This document shows positions 25,827-32,728 of a DNA stretch of 49,408 nucleotides, piece after piece. Positions within the stretch are counted from its first letter, which is position 1. Each line of letters opens with the position of its first letter. The notes beneath the pieces are model-generated. The model had not been told where the DNA came from. It did not search any database and saw only the letters and a list, made by a program, of their open reading frames with translations. Source of the stretch: an uncultured Oscillospiraceae bacterium (lineage in GTDB: Bacteria > Bacillota > Clostridia > Oscillospirales > Oscillospiraceae). A program made the position numbers and the translations under genes. The stretch lies in contig CAMVMU010000007.1 of the NCBI GenBank assembly GCA_947168655.1, positions 1-49,408 on the forward strand, written 5' to 3'.

Positions 25827-26315
25827 ATGTTTACAGCCAGAGTGATTACCGTCAGCGACCGCAGCTTTCGGGGAGAGCGCCCCGACGGAGGCGGTCCGCT
25901 GGTGCGCCGGGTTTTGATCGATGCCGGATACGACGTGGACCGTATCGTCATCGTACCCGATGAACAGGAGGAGATCATGGCGGCGCTGATCGCCGCCGCC
26001 GACGCGGACGTGGCATTGATCGTAACCACCGGCGGCACCGGTTTTTCGCCCCGTGACGTGACGCCGGAGGCCACCGTGGCCGTGTGCCAGCGGCTGGCGC
26101 CGGGCATCCCGGAGGCCATGCGCGCTGCGTCCATGGCCATTACACCCCGTGCCATGCTGTCCCGTGCCGCCGCCGGGATCCGGGATCGGAGCCTCATTAT
26201 CAACCTCCCCGGCAGCCCAAAGGGCGCCAAAGAGAACCTGGAGGCGGTGCTCCCCACTCTGGAGCACGGTCTGGAGATGCTGCGGGGCAAGCCCGGCGAC
26301 TGCGCCCGGGGCTGA
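25827..26315 (+). CDS. mogA: Molybdopterin adenylyltransferase MogA/MoaB-like
   Basis: MogA adenylates molybdopterin before Mo insertion. The 162-residue protein begins MFTARVITVSDRSFRGER and has the hallmark TTGGTGFSPRDVTPEAT and NLPGSPKGAKENL blocks. ATG 25827 is preferred over ATG 25821 because GAGGAGG lies 6 nt upstream of it. Last gene of the Mo operon; moaD, moaE and moeB were not seen in the window. Confidence 0.9.
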   Translation: MFTARVITVSDRSFRGERPDGGGPLVRRVLIDAGYDVDRIVIVPDEQEEIMAALIAAADADVALIVTTGGTGFSPRDVTPEATVAVCQRLAPGIPEAMRAASMAITPRAMLSRAAAGIRDRSLIINLPGSPKGAKENLEAVLPTLEHGLEMLRGKPGDCARG

Positions 26316-26324
26316 TTTTTACCC

Positions 26325-26352
26325 TTGACAAACGGGCCAAAAACGGTAATCT
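26325..26352 (+). promoter_or_regulatory. Predicted promoter of the ArsR-TSCPD pair
   Basis: Perfect TTGACA (26325-26330) and TAATCT (26347-26352) with a 16-bp spacer. Confidence 0.55.
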
Positions 26353-26390
26353 ATAGGAATAGAGGTCAAATTTGAGGGGAGGCGCTGCAC

Positions 26391-26705
26391 ATGACCAACG
26401 GACCGGAGCATCAGATCGCCAACGTGTCGGAGAACGAGCTGAGCGACCTGGCGGAGCTGTTCAAGGTGTTTGGCGACTCCACCCGCATTAAGATCCTGTA
26501 CGACCTGTTTAGCGGCGAGAAGAACGTGACGGAGATCTGCGCCGACCTGGAGATGAACCAGTCCGCCGTCTCCCACCAGCTGAAGCTGCTGAAAAATGCC
26601 CGCCTCATTGGCTCCCGCCGGGAGGGCAAGCAGATGATCTATGCGCTGGCGGATGACCACGTGAAGACCATCATCGCCATGGGCAAGGAGCATATCGAGG
26701 AATAG
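26391..26705 (+). CDS. ArsR-family transcriptional regulator
   Basis: The 104-residue protein is a single winged helix: LAELFKVFGDSTRIKILYDLFSGEKNVTEICADLEMNQSAVSHQLKLLKNARLIGSRREGKQMIYAL. The ELCVCDL metal site of classical ArsR/SmtB is reduced to one cysteine (TEICADL), so the usual metal-thiolate sensor is absent and another signal or the C-terminal histidine/glutamates would be needed. It is 25 nt upstream of the TSCPD gene, probably one unit. Confidence 0.9.
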   Translation: MTNGPEHQIANVSENELSDLAELFKVFGDSTRIKILYDLFSGEKNVTEICADLEMNQSAVSHQLKLLKNARLIGSRREGKQMIYALADDHVKTIIAMGKEHIEE

Positions 26706-26730
26706 CCCTATAGAGAAAAGGAGAAACACC

Positions 26731-26991
26731 ATGGATTACACCTACAACACCCAGATGACCTGCTCATCGCAGATCAAGTTCCACATCGAGGACGACGTGA
26801 TCACCAACATCCAGTTTATTGGTGGCTGCAACGGCAATCTGAAGGCCATTGCCAAGCTGGTGAACGGCTGGACGGTGGACAAGATCGAGAGTTATCTGCG
26901 GGGCAACACCTGCGGCCCCCGGCCCACCTCCTGCGCCGATCAGCTAGCCATCGCCGTGCGCACGGCCTACAACGAGACCCACGCCGCGTAA
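26731..26991 (+). CDS. Stand-alone TSCPD-domain protein
   Basis: This 86-residue protein matches the TSCPD domain that forms the C-terminal tail of adenosylcobalamin-dependent ribonucleotide reductases. Visible landmarks are MTCSSQIKF, GGCNGNLKAI, and TCGPRPTSCADQLA, four cysteines likely to bind a metal; the name motif TSCPD reads TSCAD here. Small free-standing members occur widely in Clostridia with no known function. AAAGGAGAAACACC precedes the ATG. It follows an ArsR regulator and ends at a strong terminator. Confidence 0.85.
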   Translation: MDYTYNTQMTCSSQIKFHIEDDVITNIQFIGGCNGNLKAIAKLVNGWTVDKIESYLRGNTCGPRPTSCADQLAIAVRTAYNETHAA

Positions 26992-27002
26992 AAGAGCAAA
27001 AG

Positions 27003-27036
27003 AAAAACAGACCGTCCGTCAGGACGGTCTGTTTTT
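27003..27036. terminator. Bidirectional terminator after the TSCPD gene
   Basis: AAAAACAGACCGTCC (27003-27017) and GGACGGTCTGTTTTT (27022-27036) form a 15-bp stem with a 4-nt loop, between converging genes. Confidence 0.9.
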
Positions 27037-27042
27037 ATTGCC

Positions 27043-27555
27043 TCATGGCCGCAGCATGGCCTGCCGCCGTTTATAATCGGGAAGATATTTTGCCACCTCG
27101 GCATAGAAGGCCGGACTGTGGTTTTTGTGGCGGATGTGGGCCAGCTCATGGACCACCACATAGTCGATGGCTTCTGCGGGAAACTGCATGAGATAGAGGG
27201 AGAAAGAGATGCTGTTTTTCCCGGAGCAGCTGCCGAACCGGGTCCGGGCAGAGGTGATGTGTATGCCGGTGGGTTTCACGCCCATACGCTGCGCCCAATA
27301 GGACACGCGACCCGGCAGATACGCCTTTGCTTTCGACCGCAGCGTCTCAATCTCCACCTCGGTCAGCGGCGGATGGGCCTCCAGGTACGCCTGCCGTTTT
27401 GCCAGATGAGCTTCGATCCAGCCTTGATGAGCGGTCACAAACCGCTCTATTTCAGAATTCGCTGCCCTGTGGGGCGCGCGCACCACCACCTGGGCGTCCC
27501 GGGTGATCTCCAGGGCCATGGTGCGGCGGGTGGAGCGGATCACAGTGTAGTCCAT
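27043..27555 (-). CDS. YgjP/M48-type zinc metallopeptidase domain protein
   Basis: The 170-residue protein belongs to the YgjP-like (DUF45) family. It has the zinc motif HELAH-x5-H in VVVHELAHIRHKNHSPAFY and upstream RTRFGSCSGKNSISFSLYL. Biological role is not established; some members are linked to restriction systems, which are not seen here. ATG 27555 lies 2 nt after the stop of the DUF1653 gene, so they are coupled. Confidence 0.88.
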   Translation of the reverse strand: MDYTVIRSTRRTMALEITRDAQVVVRAPHRAANSEIERFVTAHQGWIEAHLAKRQAYLEAHPPLTEVEIETLRSKAKAYLPGRVSYWAQRMGVKPTGIHITSARTRFGSCSGKNSISFSLYLMQFPAEAIDYVVVHELAHIRHKNHSPAFYAEVAKYLPDYKRRQAMLRP

Positions 27556-27557
27556 GG

Positions 27558-27773
27558 TCACTCGCCGATATAGACGAACCGTGGGCCGCAGTAACCGTCC
27601 CGCTCTACCGTCTCGTTCCACATTCTGGCGGGGCGCACCCACAGTCCGCGCTCATCGTACAGCGCCTGATACACCACCATTTCCTCCATGGTTTCGCTGT
27701 GGCGTGCGGTGCCGATGACGCGGTATTCGTTGCCCTTGAAGTGGCGGTAACGGCCCGGTTTGATCTCTTCCAT
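27558..27773 (-). CDS. DUF1653-family small protein
   Basis: The 71-residue protein reads IKPGRYRHFKGNEYRVIG, ETMEEMVVYQALY and LWVRPARMWNETV, the pattern of DUF1653 proteins, whose function is unknown. ATG 27773 follows GGGGG by 8 nt; a TTG at 27779 is less likely. First gene of a two-gene unit. Confidence 0.88.
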   Translation of the reverse strand: MEEIKPGRYRHFKGNEYRVIGTARHSETMEEMVVYQALYDERGLWVRPARMWNETVERDGYCGPRFVYIGE

Positions 27774-27794
27774 ATGCAAGCCCCCTTTTTTCTC

Positions 27795-27823
27795 AGTATA
27801 TCACCTTTTGCGCGGAAAGGCAA
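27795..27823 (-). promoter_or_regulatory. Predicted promoter of DUF1653-ygjP
   Basis: On the minus strand TTGCCT (27823-27818) and TATACT (27800-27795) with a 17-bp spacer. Confidence 0.6.
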
Positions 27824-27829
27824 AGGGAC

Positions 27830-27858
27830 TTTACGGCGGCAGACTCAACGGGTATAAT
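27830..27858 (+). promoter_or_regulatory. Predicted promoter of the Nudix-DUF523 pair
   Basis: TTTACG (27830-27835) and perfect TATAAT (27853-27858) with a 17-bp spacer, back to back with the DUF1653 promoter. Confidence 0.6.
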
Positions 27859-27879
27859 AAAAACAAAGGGGGCGGGACC

Positions 27880-28359
27880 ATGATCCAATCCACGCTTTGC
27901 TACATCGAGAATGACCGGGGGGAATATCTGATGCTCCACCGGGTGAAAAAGAAAAACGACGCCAATCACGACAAGTGGATCGGCATCGGCGGCAAGTTCG
28001 AGGACGGGGAGAGCCCGGAGGAGTGTGTGCTGCGGGAAACCCGGGAGGAGACGGGCCTGACCCTCACCGACTACCGCTACCGGGGGCTTGTTACCTTTGT
28101 CAGCGACCGGTGGGAGACGGAGTATATGCACCTGTTCACCGCTTCCGGCTATACCGGCGCCATCCATGAGTGCGATGAGGGCGTGCTGGAGTGGATCGGC
28201 AAGGCGGAGCTGCTGGCCCTGCCCCAGTGGGAGGGAGACCGCATTTTCCTGCGTTTGCTGGATCAGGACGTGCCCTTCTTCTCGCTGAAGCTGCGCTATG
28301 AGGGGGAGAAGCTGCGCCAGGCCGTTCTCAACGGCGAAGAGCTGGAGGTGGGAGCGTGA
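27880..28359 (+). CDS. Nudix hydrolase (MutT-like, 8-oxo-dGTPase-type)
   Basis: The 159-residue protein has a full Nudix box, G-x5-E-x7-REUxEExGU, in GKFEDGESPEECVLRETREETGL (shown over positions about 45-67), with the metal-binding glutamates present. The opening TLCYIENDRGEYLMLHRVKK matches the MutT/NUDT1-like group. ATG 27880 follows AAGGGGGCGGG; the upstream open frame has no site. It overlaps the DUF523 gene by four bases. Confidence 0.9.
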   Translation: MIQSTLCYIENDRGEYLMLHRVKKKNDANHDKWIGIGGKFEDGESPEECVLRETREETGLTLTDYRYRGLVTFVSDRWETEYMHLFTASGYTGAIHECDEGVLEWIGKAELLALPQWEGDRIFLRLLDQDVPFFSLKLRYEGEKLRQAVLNGEELEVGA

Positions 28360-28784
28360 GAATTCTCATCAGCGCATGCCTTCTGGGCGCCAGCTGCCGT
28401 TATGACGGACGCAGCAAGCCTCATCCGGAGGTGGTGGAGCTTGCAAAACGCCACGAGCTGGTGCCGGTGTGCCCGGAGCAGCTGGGCGGTCTGCCCACGC
28501 CCCGTATGCCCTCGGAGCGGCAGGGCGAGCGGGTGGTAACGGCGGACGGCACCGACGTGACGGAGCAGTACCAACGCGGTTCGGAGGAAGCGCTTCGCCT
28601 GTGCCGATTGCTGGGCTGCGATGTCGCCGTGCTGAAGGAGCGCAGCCCCTCCTGCGGCAAGGAGCGCATCTACGACGGCACCTTCACCGGCACCCTGACG
28701 GTTGGCTGGGGCGTGACAGCGGAGCTGCTGCGGCAAAACGGGATCCCGGTGTACGGCGAGAGTGAGATCAAAGAAATAGAATAA
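28356..28784 (+). CDS. DUF523-family cysteine-rich protein
   Basis: The 142-residue protein begins SACLLGASCRYDGRSK and contains VPVCPEQLGGLPTPR and LKERSPSCG, the conserved cysteine blocks of DUF523, whose function is unknown. The start is GTG 28356, within GTGA shared with the Nudix stop, after GGAGGTGG. A strong terminator follows. Confidence 0.9.
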   Translation: MRILISACLLGASCRYDGRSKPHPEVVELAKRHELVPVCPEQLGGLPTPRMPSERQGERVVTADGTDVTEQYQRGSEEALRLCRLLGCDVAVLKERSPSCGKERIYDGTFTGTLTVGWGVTAELLRQNGIPVYGESEIKEIE

Positions 28785-28797
28785 AAAAGTGCAAAAA

Positions 28798-28838
28798 GGT
28801 ACGCCCCCGTGCATTCACGGGGGCGTACCCAACTTTTT
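28798..28838. terminator. Bidirectional terminator between DUF523 and uracil permease genes
   Basis: GGTACGCCCCCGTG (28798-28811) and CACGGGGGCGTACC (28816-28829) form a 14-bp stem with loop CATT, followed by AACTTTTTT on the plus strand. Confidence 0.9.
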
Positions 28839-28847
28839 TGGGAGGAG

Positions 28848-30239
28848 TTACTGGTTTACCTTCTCCTTGCTGCCGCCCAGAATTACGTTGGCAATGATGC
28901 CCAGGATCAGAGCAACGGCGATGGCGGTGATGGTGATCTTGCCGAAGGTGAGGGCCAGACCGCCGATACCGCAGATCAGGATGATGGACACGACGAACAG
29001 GTTGCGGTTCTCGTTCAGATCCACCTTCTGGACCATCTTCAGTCCGCTGACCGCGATAAAGCCGTAGAGCGTAATGCACACGCCGCCCATCACGCAGTTG
29101 GGGATGGAGGACAGGAAGGTCACGAAGGGACCGAAGAAGGAGATCACGATGCTCATGATAGCAGTGGCGAGGATCGTGATGGTGGAGGCGTTGCCGGTGA
29201 TGGCCACGCAGCCGATGGACTCGCCGTAGGTGGTGTTGGGGCATCCGCCGAAGAGGGCGCCGGCGAAGGAGCCGATGCCGTCACCCAGCAGAGTTCTGTG
29301 GAGGCCGGGATCCGTCAGAAGGTCGGAATCGACGATAGTGGAGAGGTTCTTGTGGTCGGCCAGATGCTCGGCGAACACAACCATGGCAACCGGGACGTAG
29401 GCCACGGCGATGGTCGCAATAAAGGGACCGTCCACTTCGTGCACGCCCTTAAGGGCTTCCATAAAGGTGAAATCGGGAACGGAGAGCAGACCCATATTCT
29501 TGAACACGCTGAAGTCGATGATCTGCAGGGAGAGGTCATTGTTCTTGATGCCGATGACCGTGAAAATCGCGGCAGCAGCGTAACCGGCCAGGATGCCGAT
29601 GATGAAAGGAATGAGCTTCATCATCTTCTTGCCGTATACAGAGCAGATCACGACGGTAAAAAGGGTTACGAGGCCACAGATCAGGGCGATGTAGGGATTG
29701 GCGGCGGATACCTGAGAGACCTTTTCAACAATTTCGCCGTTTTCGATGGCGGGTTCGACCAGATCCACCAGAACCTTACCCTTGGTCAGATCGCCGATGG
29801 CGTTGCCGGCCAGAGACAGGCCGATGATGGAGACGGTGGGGCCGATCACAACGGCGGGCATGAGCTTGTCGATCCACTTGACGCCCACCAGCTTGACGAT
29901 GATGGCAATGACCACGTAGACGAGGCCGGCGAAGAAAGCGCCCAGGATCAGACCGAAGAAGCCGGCGGAAGCGGAAGCGGCGCCGGCAAAAGCGGCAAAC
30001 ATGGAGGGCAGGAACGCGAAGGAGGAGCCCAGAAACACGGGGCTGCGGAATTTGGTGAAGAGCAGATAGACGATGGTTCCGACGCCGGCGCCCAGAAGGG
30101 CGGCTGACTGACTCATGCCGTTGCCGACGATGGAGGGAACGGCGATGGTGGCGGCCAGAATCGCCAGCACCTGCTGCAGCGCGAACAGAAGCGTCTGTCC
30201 GAATTTGGGCTTGTCTTTGATGCCGTACGCAAGTTTCAT
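28848..30239 (-). CDS. uraA: Uracil permease (NCS2 family)
   Basis: The 463-residue protein is a 14-helix nucleobase:cation symporter. It shows the NCS2 blocks LFALQQVLAILAATIAVP, the VGPTVSIIGLSLA region, FAEHLADHKNL with the substrate-contacting glutamate, and GGCPNTTYGESIGCVAITG, which points to the UraA/PyrP uracil branch and not xanthine permeases. The ATG at 30239 has AGAGAGGA upstream. It is preceded by a leader peptide and terminator (30300-30401) that would control transcription by pyrimidine supply. Confidence 0.92.
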   Translation of the reverse strand: MKLAYGIKDKPKFGQTLLFALQQVLAILAATIAVPSIVGNGMSQSAALLGAGVGTIVYLLFTKFRSPVFLGSSFAFLPSMFAAFAGAASASAGFFGLILGAFFAGLVYVVIAIIVKLVGVKWIDKLMPAVVIGPTVSIIGLSLAGNAIGDLTKGKVLVDLVEPAIENGEIVEKVSQVSAANPYIALICGLVTLFTVVICSVYGKKMMKLIPFIIGILAGYAAAAIFTVIGIKNNDLSLQIIDFSVFKNMGLLSVPDFTFMEALKGVHEVDGPFIATIAVAYVPVAMVVFAEHLADHKNLSTIVDSDLLTDPGLHRTLLGDGIGSFAGALFGGCPNTTYGESIGCVAITGNASTITILATAIMSIVISFFGPFVTFLSSIPNCVMGGVCITLYGFIAVSGLKMVQKVDLNENRNLFVVSIILICGIGGLALTFGKITITAIAVALILGIIANVILGGSKEKVNQ

Positions 30240-30299
30240 GTGTGAAATCCTCTCTTTCTATTTATTAATGTTATTTGCTGACGACAAAACGGTGCGCGC

Positions 30300-30328
30300 A
30301 AAAAAAAGAACCGGTAATGATACCGGTT
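30300..30328 (-). terminator. Attenuator terminator upstream of uraA
   Basis: On the minus strand AACCGGTA (30328-30321) and TACCGGTT (30316-30309) form an 8-bp stem with a 4-nt loop, then C and eight T (30307-30300). The leader peptide stop codon overlaps the first arm. Confidence 0.9.
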
Positions 30329-30401
30329 ATAGAGAAAAAACACAGATAAAAGAGGAGATAAAGAGAGCGGCGACGTTCTGGGGGAAATATCGCAGCGCCA
30401 T
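30327..30401 (-). CDS. 24-residue leader peptide of the uraA attenuator
   Basis: A strong Shine-Dalgarno (AGGAGGTGA) lies just before ATG 30401. The frame codes for 24 residues beginning MALRYFPQN and ending with a phenylalanine- and serine-rich, hydrophobic second half; its TAA (30329-30327) touches the terminator. The second half of its RNA is a long pyrimidine-rich, U-rich run with TTT codons (TTTTTT at 30340-30335). This is the layout of the pyrBI leader of enteric bacteria: RNA polymerase pauses in the U-rich run when UTP is low, the ribosome catches up and blocks the terminator. Function is inferred from architecture; the peptide itself probably has none. Confidence 0.75.
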   Translation of the reverse strand: MALRYFPQNVAALFISSFICVFSL

Positions 30402-30430
30402 GACTCTCACCTCCTCAATTTTTCCTGATT

Positions 30431-30459
30431 ATTATAAAATCCGTGAGGGCAAATTGCAA
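30431..30459 (-). promoter_or_regulatory. Predicted promoter of the uraA leader
   Basis: On the minus strand TTGCAA (30459-30454) and perfect TATAAT (30436-30431) with a 17-bp spacer; the start would be about 10 nt before the leader ribosome site. Confidence 0.75.
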
Positions 30460-30489
30460 TATGTTTCTCTCCCGACAGGCTGCCAAAAT

Positions 30490-31038
30490 TCATCGCCGGA
30501 ATTCGTCAAAACTGCACAAACGCCGCTGCAGAACGGGGCACACAGCCGATGCCACGGCAATCTTCAGGGCATCGCCGGGCAGGAAGGGAACCATGCCCGC
30601 CATCAGAATGGCCTTGAGATCCATGCTCTTGCCCAGATACGCGTTGAGGATCACCACCATGTAAGGAATCCCCACCAGATACAGCACCGCCAGACCCCCG
30701 AAGCATGACGCTGCCAGCCAGAGCGCGCCGTCCCGTTTCCGGCTGAGATACCCGATGACCCAGGCGCAGGGGATCAGACCAAGCAGAAAGCCGAAGCTGG
30801 GCTGGAACACGTAGCCCGGACCACCGCCGCTGGTGAAGATCGGCAGGCCCACCAGCCCCAGCGCCACGTAGACAAGCTGGCTCAGCGCGCCATAGCGCCT
30901 CCCCAGCAGAATCCCGGCCATGGCGGTGAACAGAAACTGCAGCGTGACGGCCACCGGCTTCACGGGGATCTGCAAAAAAGCGCCAAGGGCAGTGAGGGCG
31001 GCAAAGAGAGCGGTAAAAACCAGCGGGCGGATCTTCAT
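30490..31038 (-). CDS. bioY: Biotin transporter S component BioY
   Basis: BioY is the substrate-binding membrane protein of ECF-type biotin uptake. The 182-residue protein has about six transmembrane segments and the family blocks FTALFAALTALGAFLQIPV, TLQFLFTAMAGILLGRRYGALSQLVYV, and LPIFTSGGGPGYVFQPSFGF. ATG 31038 follows AGAGG, which lies inside the adjoining BirA-type operator, so repressor binding would block the promoter region directly. The shared ECF energizing module is not in the window. Confidence 0.93.
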   Translation of the reverse strand: MKIRPLVFTALFAALTALGAFLQIPVKPVAVTLQFLFTAMAGILLGRRYGALSQLVYVALGLVGLPIFTSGGGPGYVFQPSFGFLLGLIPCAWVIGYLSRKRDGALWLAASCFGGLAVLYLVGIPYMVVILNAYLGKSMDLKAILMAGMVPFLPGDALKIAVASAVCPVLQRRLCSFDEFRR

Positions 31039-31040
31039 AG

Positions 31041-31073
31041 TGGTAAACCTCTGTGCAAAAGATAGGTTTACCA
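31041..31073. promoter_or_regulatory. BirA-type biotin operator
   Basis: TGGTAAACC (31041-31049) and GGTTTACCA (31065-31073) are perfect 9-bp arms separated by exactly 15 bp, the spacing and core of known BirA operators (GTAAACC-N15-GGTTTAC). It lies between bioY and birA and covers the predicted bioY -10 region. Confidence 0.85.
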
Positions 31074-31098
31074 TATACCGGGACCGGCAAATTGTCAA
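31070..31098 (-). promoter_or_regulatory. Predicted bioY promoter
   Basis: On the minus strand perfect TTGACA (31098-31093), then TATGGT (31075-31070) after 17 bp, overlapping the operator. Confidence 0.6.
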
Positions 31099-31117
31099 CC
31101 GTGGATGGGGAATCCCG

Positions 31118-31146
31118 TTTACAATTCCCTCACCCTGTGGTACAGT
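31118..31146 (+). promoter_or_regulatory. Predicted birA promoter
   Basis: TTTACA (31118-31123) and TACAGT (31141-31146) with a 17-bp spacer, outside the operator. Confidence 0.5.
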
Positions 31147-31177
31147 AAAAGAACAGAAACGGAAAGGCGGGGGAGCT

Positions 31178-32164
31178 GTGAGCAGGGATCGGGTCTATCA
31201 TGCGCTGGCGGATCGTCCGGGGGAATATCTCTCCGGTCAGGAGCTGAGCCGCATACTGGGCATCAGCCGGGCGGCGGTGTGGAAGGCCGTGGAGGGCCTG
31301 CGCCGCCAGGGGTACGGCATTGAGGCCCGCAGCGGCTGCGGCTACCGCCTTACCGACGAGGGCGACCGGCTGGATCAGCGGGAGGTCGCCGCCTGCCTGA
31401 CCGCGCCGCGCAACAACTGGAAGGTGCTGCAGGAGGTGGACTCCACCAACACCGAATGCAAACGCCTGGCGTCAGACGGCGCGCCGGACGGCACCGTGGT
31501 CATGGCTGACTGCCAGACGGCGGGCAAGGGACGCCTCGGCCGCAGTTTTTCCTCACCCCGGGGCATGGGGTTGTATCTCTCCATCCTGTGGCGTCCGTCG
31601 TGTTCGCCGGAATCGCTGCTGCCGCTGACGGCCTTGAGCGCCGTGGCGGTGTGCCGGGCGGTGGAGCGCACGGGCGGCGTCAGCCCTGCCATCAAGTGGC
31701 CCAACGACCTGGTCATGAACGGCCGCAAGCTGGGCGGTATCCTGACGGAGCTGTCTCTGGAGGGGGAGACCGGACACGTGGAGTACGTGATCGTGGGGAT
31801 GGGACTCAATTGCCGCCAACGGGCGGAGGACTTTTCCCCGAAGCTGGCGGACATGGCCGTCTCACTGGATATGATCCTGTCTCGCCGGGTCAGGCGTGCG
31901 GCGCTGGCTGCGGCGCTGATGGAGGAGCTGGACGTGCTGCGCACCCAGGTGCTGAATGACCCCGTCCGGTGGCTGGCGGAATACCGCGCTCACTGTCTGA
32001 CCGTAGGCCGCAGGGTGCAGATCATTCGGAACGGAGAGCGGAAAGAGGCTGAGGCCTCAGCGATAGATGACCAGTACGGCCTGGTGATCCGCCGGGATGA
32101 CGGCACCGAGGAGGTCCTGCGCGCCGGCGAGGTGTCGGTGCGGGGCCTGTACGGATACGTATAA
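31178..32164 (+). CDS. birA: Bifunctional biotin-protein ligase / biotin operon repressor
   Basis: The 328-residue protein has an N-terminal winged helix (about 1-60: YLSGQELSRILGISRAAVWKAVEGLRRQGYGI) and a ligase domain with the biotinyl-AMP loop G116-K-G-R-L-G-R122, KWPNDL from K173, and a C-terminal SH3-like cap. The helix-turn-helix makes it a repressor as well as an enzyme, in agreement with the operator it faces across bioY. The start is GTG 31178 after GGGGGAG; the frame is open far upstream but lacks sites there. Confidence 0.93.
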   Translation: MSRDRVYHALADRPGEYLSGQELSRILGISRAAVWKAVEGLRRQGYGIEARSGCGYRLTDEGDRLDQREVAACLTAPRNNWKVLQEVDSTNTECKRLASDGAPDGTVVMADCQTAGKGRLGRSFSSPRGMGLYLSILWRPSCSPESLLPLTALSAVAVCRAVERTGGVSPAIKWPNDLVMNGRKLGGILTELSLEGETGHVEYVIVGMGLNCRQRAEDFSPKLADMAVSLDMILSRRVRRAALAAALMEELDVLRTQVLNDPVRWLAEYRAHCLTVGRRVQIIRNGERKEAEASAIDDQYGLVIRRDDGTEEVLRAGEVSVRGLYGYV

Positions 32165-32185
32165 TGTGTATAAGGAGAGAGAAAA

Positions 32186-32728
32186 ATGGGAGAACTTTTG
32201 CAACTGTTTTTGACCTTTGCCAAGGTGGGGGTCATGACCTTTGGCGGCGGCATGGCTATGCTGCCCATATTGCAGCGTGAGGTGGTGGAAAACAGGGGCT
32301 GGGCCACCGACGAGGAACTGACGGATTACTTTGCCATCGGCCAGTGTACTCCCGGCATCATCGCCGTGAACACCGCCACATTTATTGGCCAAAAACAAAA
32401 GGGCGTTTTGGGCGGCGTGGTGGCTACGCTGGGCATGGTGTTTCCCAGCCTGGTCATTATCACCGCTCTGGCGGGACTCATCACCAATTTCTCCCATCTT
32501 GAGTGGGTGCAGCACGCCTTCGCGGGCATCCGCGTCTGCGTGTGCGTGCTGATCTTCAACGCCGTGGTGAAGCTGTGGAAGAGCGCTGTCCACGACGTGT
32601 GGGGCGGCGTCATCTTCGCCGCCGTGTTGGCGCTGACGCTGTTTACGCCCCTGTCGCCCATTGTGTTCGTGCTGCTGGCTGCTCTGGCCGGTATTCTCAT
32701 CCAGACGCTGGGAGGTGGCCGAACATGA
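32186..32728 (+). CDS. Chromate transporter family protein, first half
   Basis: The 180-residue membrane protein is one CHR domain: LQLFLTFAKVGVMTFGGGMAMLPIL, then FAIGQCTPGIIAVNTATFIG and GGVVATLGMVFPS. Short CHR proteins work as pairs in Firmicutes. TAAGGAGAGAG precedes the ATG. It overlaps the second half gene (ATGA). The real substrate is unknown; chromate or another oxyanion is family knowledge only. Confidence 0.88.
   Translation: MGELLQLFLTFAKVGVMTFGGGMAMLPILQREVVENRGWATDEELTDYFAIGQCTPGIIAVNTATFIGQKQKGVLGGVVATLGMVFPSLVIITALAGLITNFSHLEWVQHAFAGIRVCVCVLIFNAVVKLWKSAVHDVWGGVIFAAVLALTLFTPLSPIVFVLLAALAGILIQTLGGGRT

Noticed and set aside
28809-30107. 432-residue plus-strand open frame opposite the uracil permease
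   Set aside because: Low-complexity, histidine/aspartate/glycine-rich translation typical of the antisense of a GC-rich membrane protein gene; no ribosome site.
32160-32165. TATAAT at the end of birA as promoter of the chromate transporter pair
   Set aside because: No -35 box at an acceptable distance; read-through from birA is more likely.
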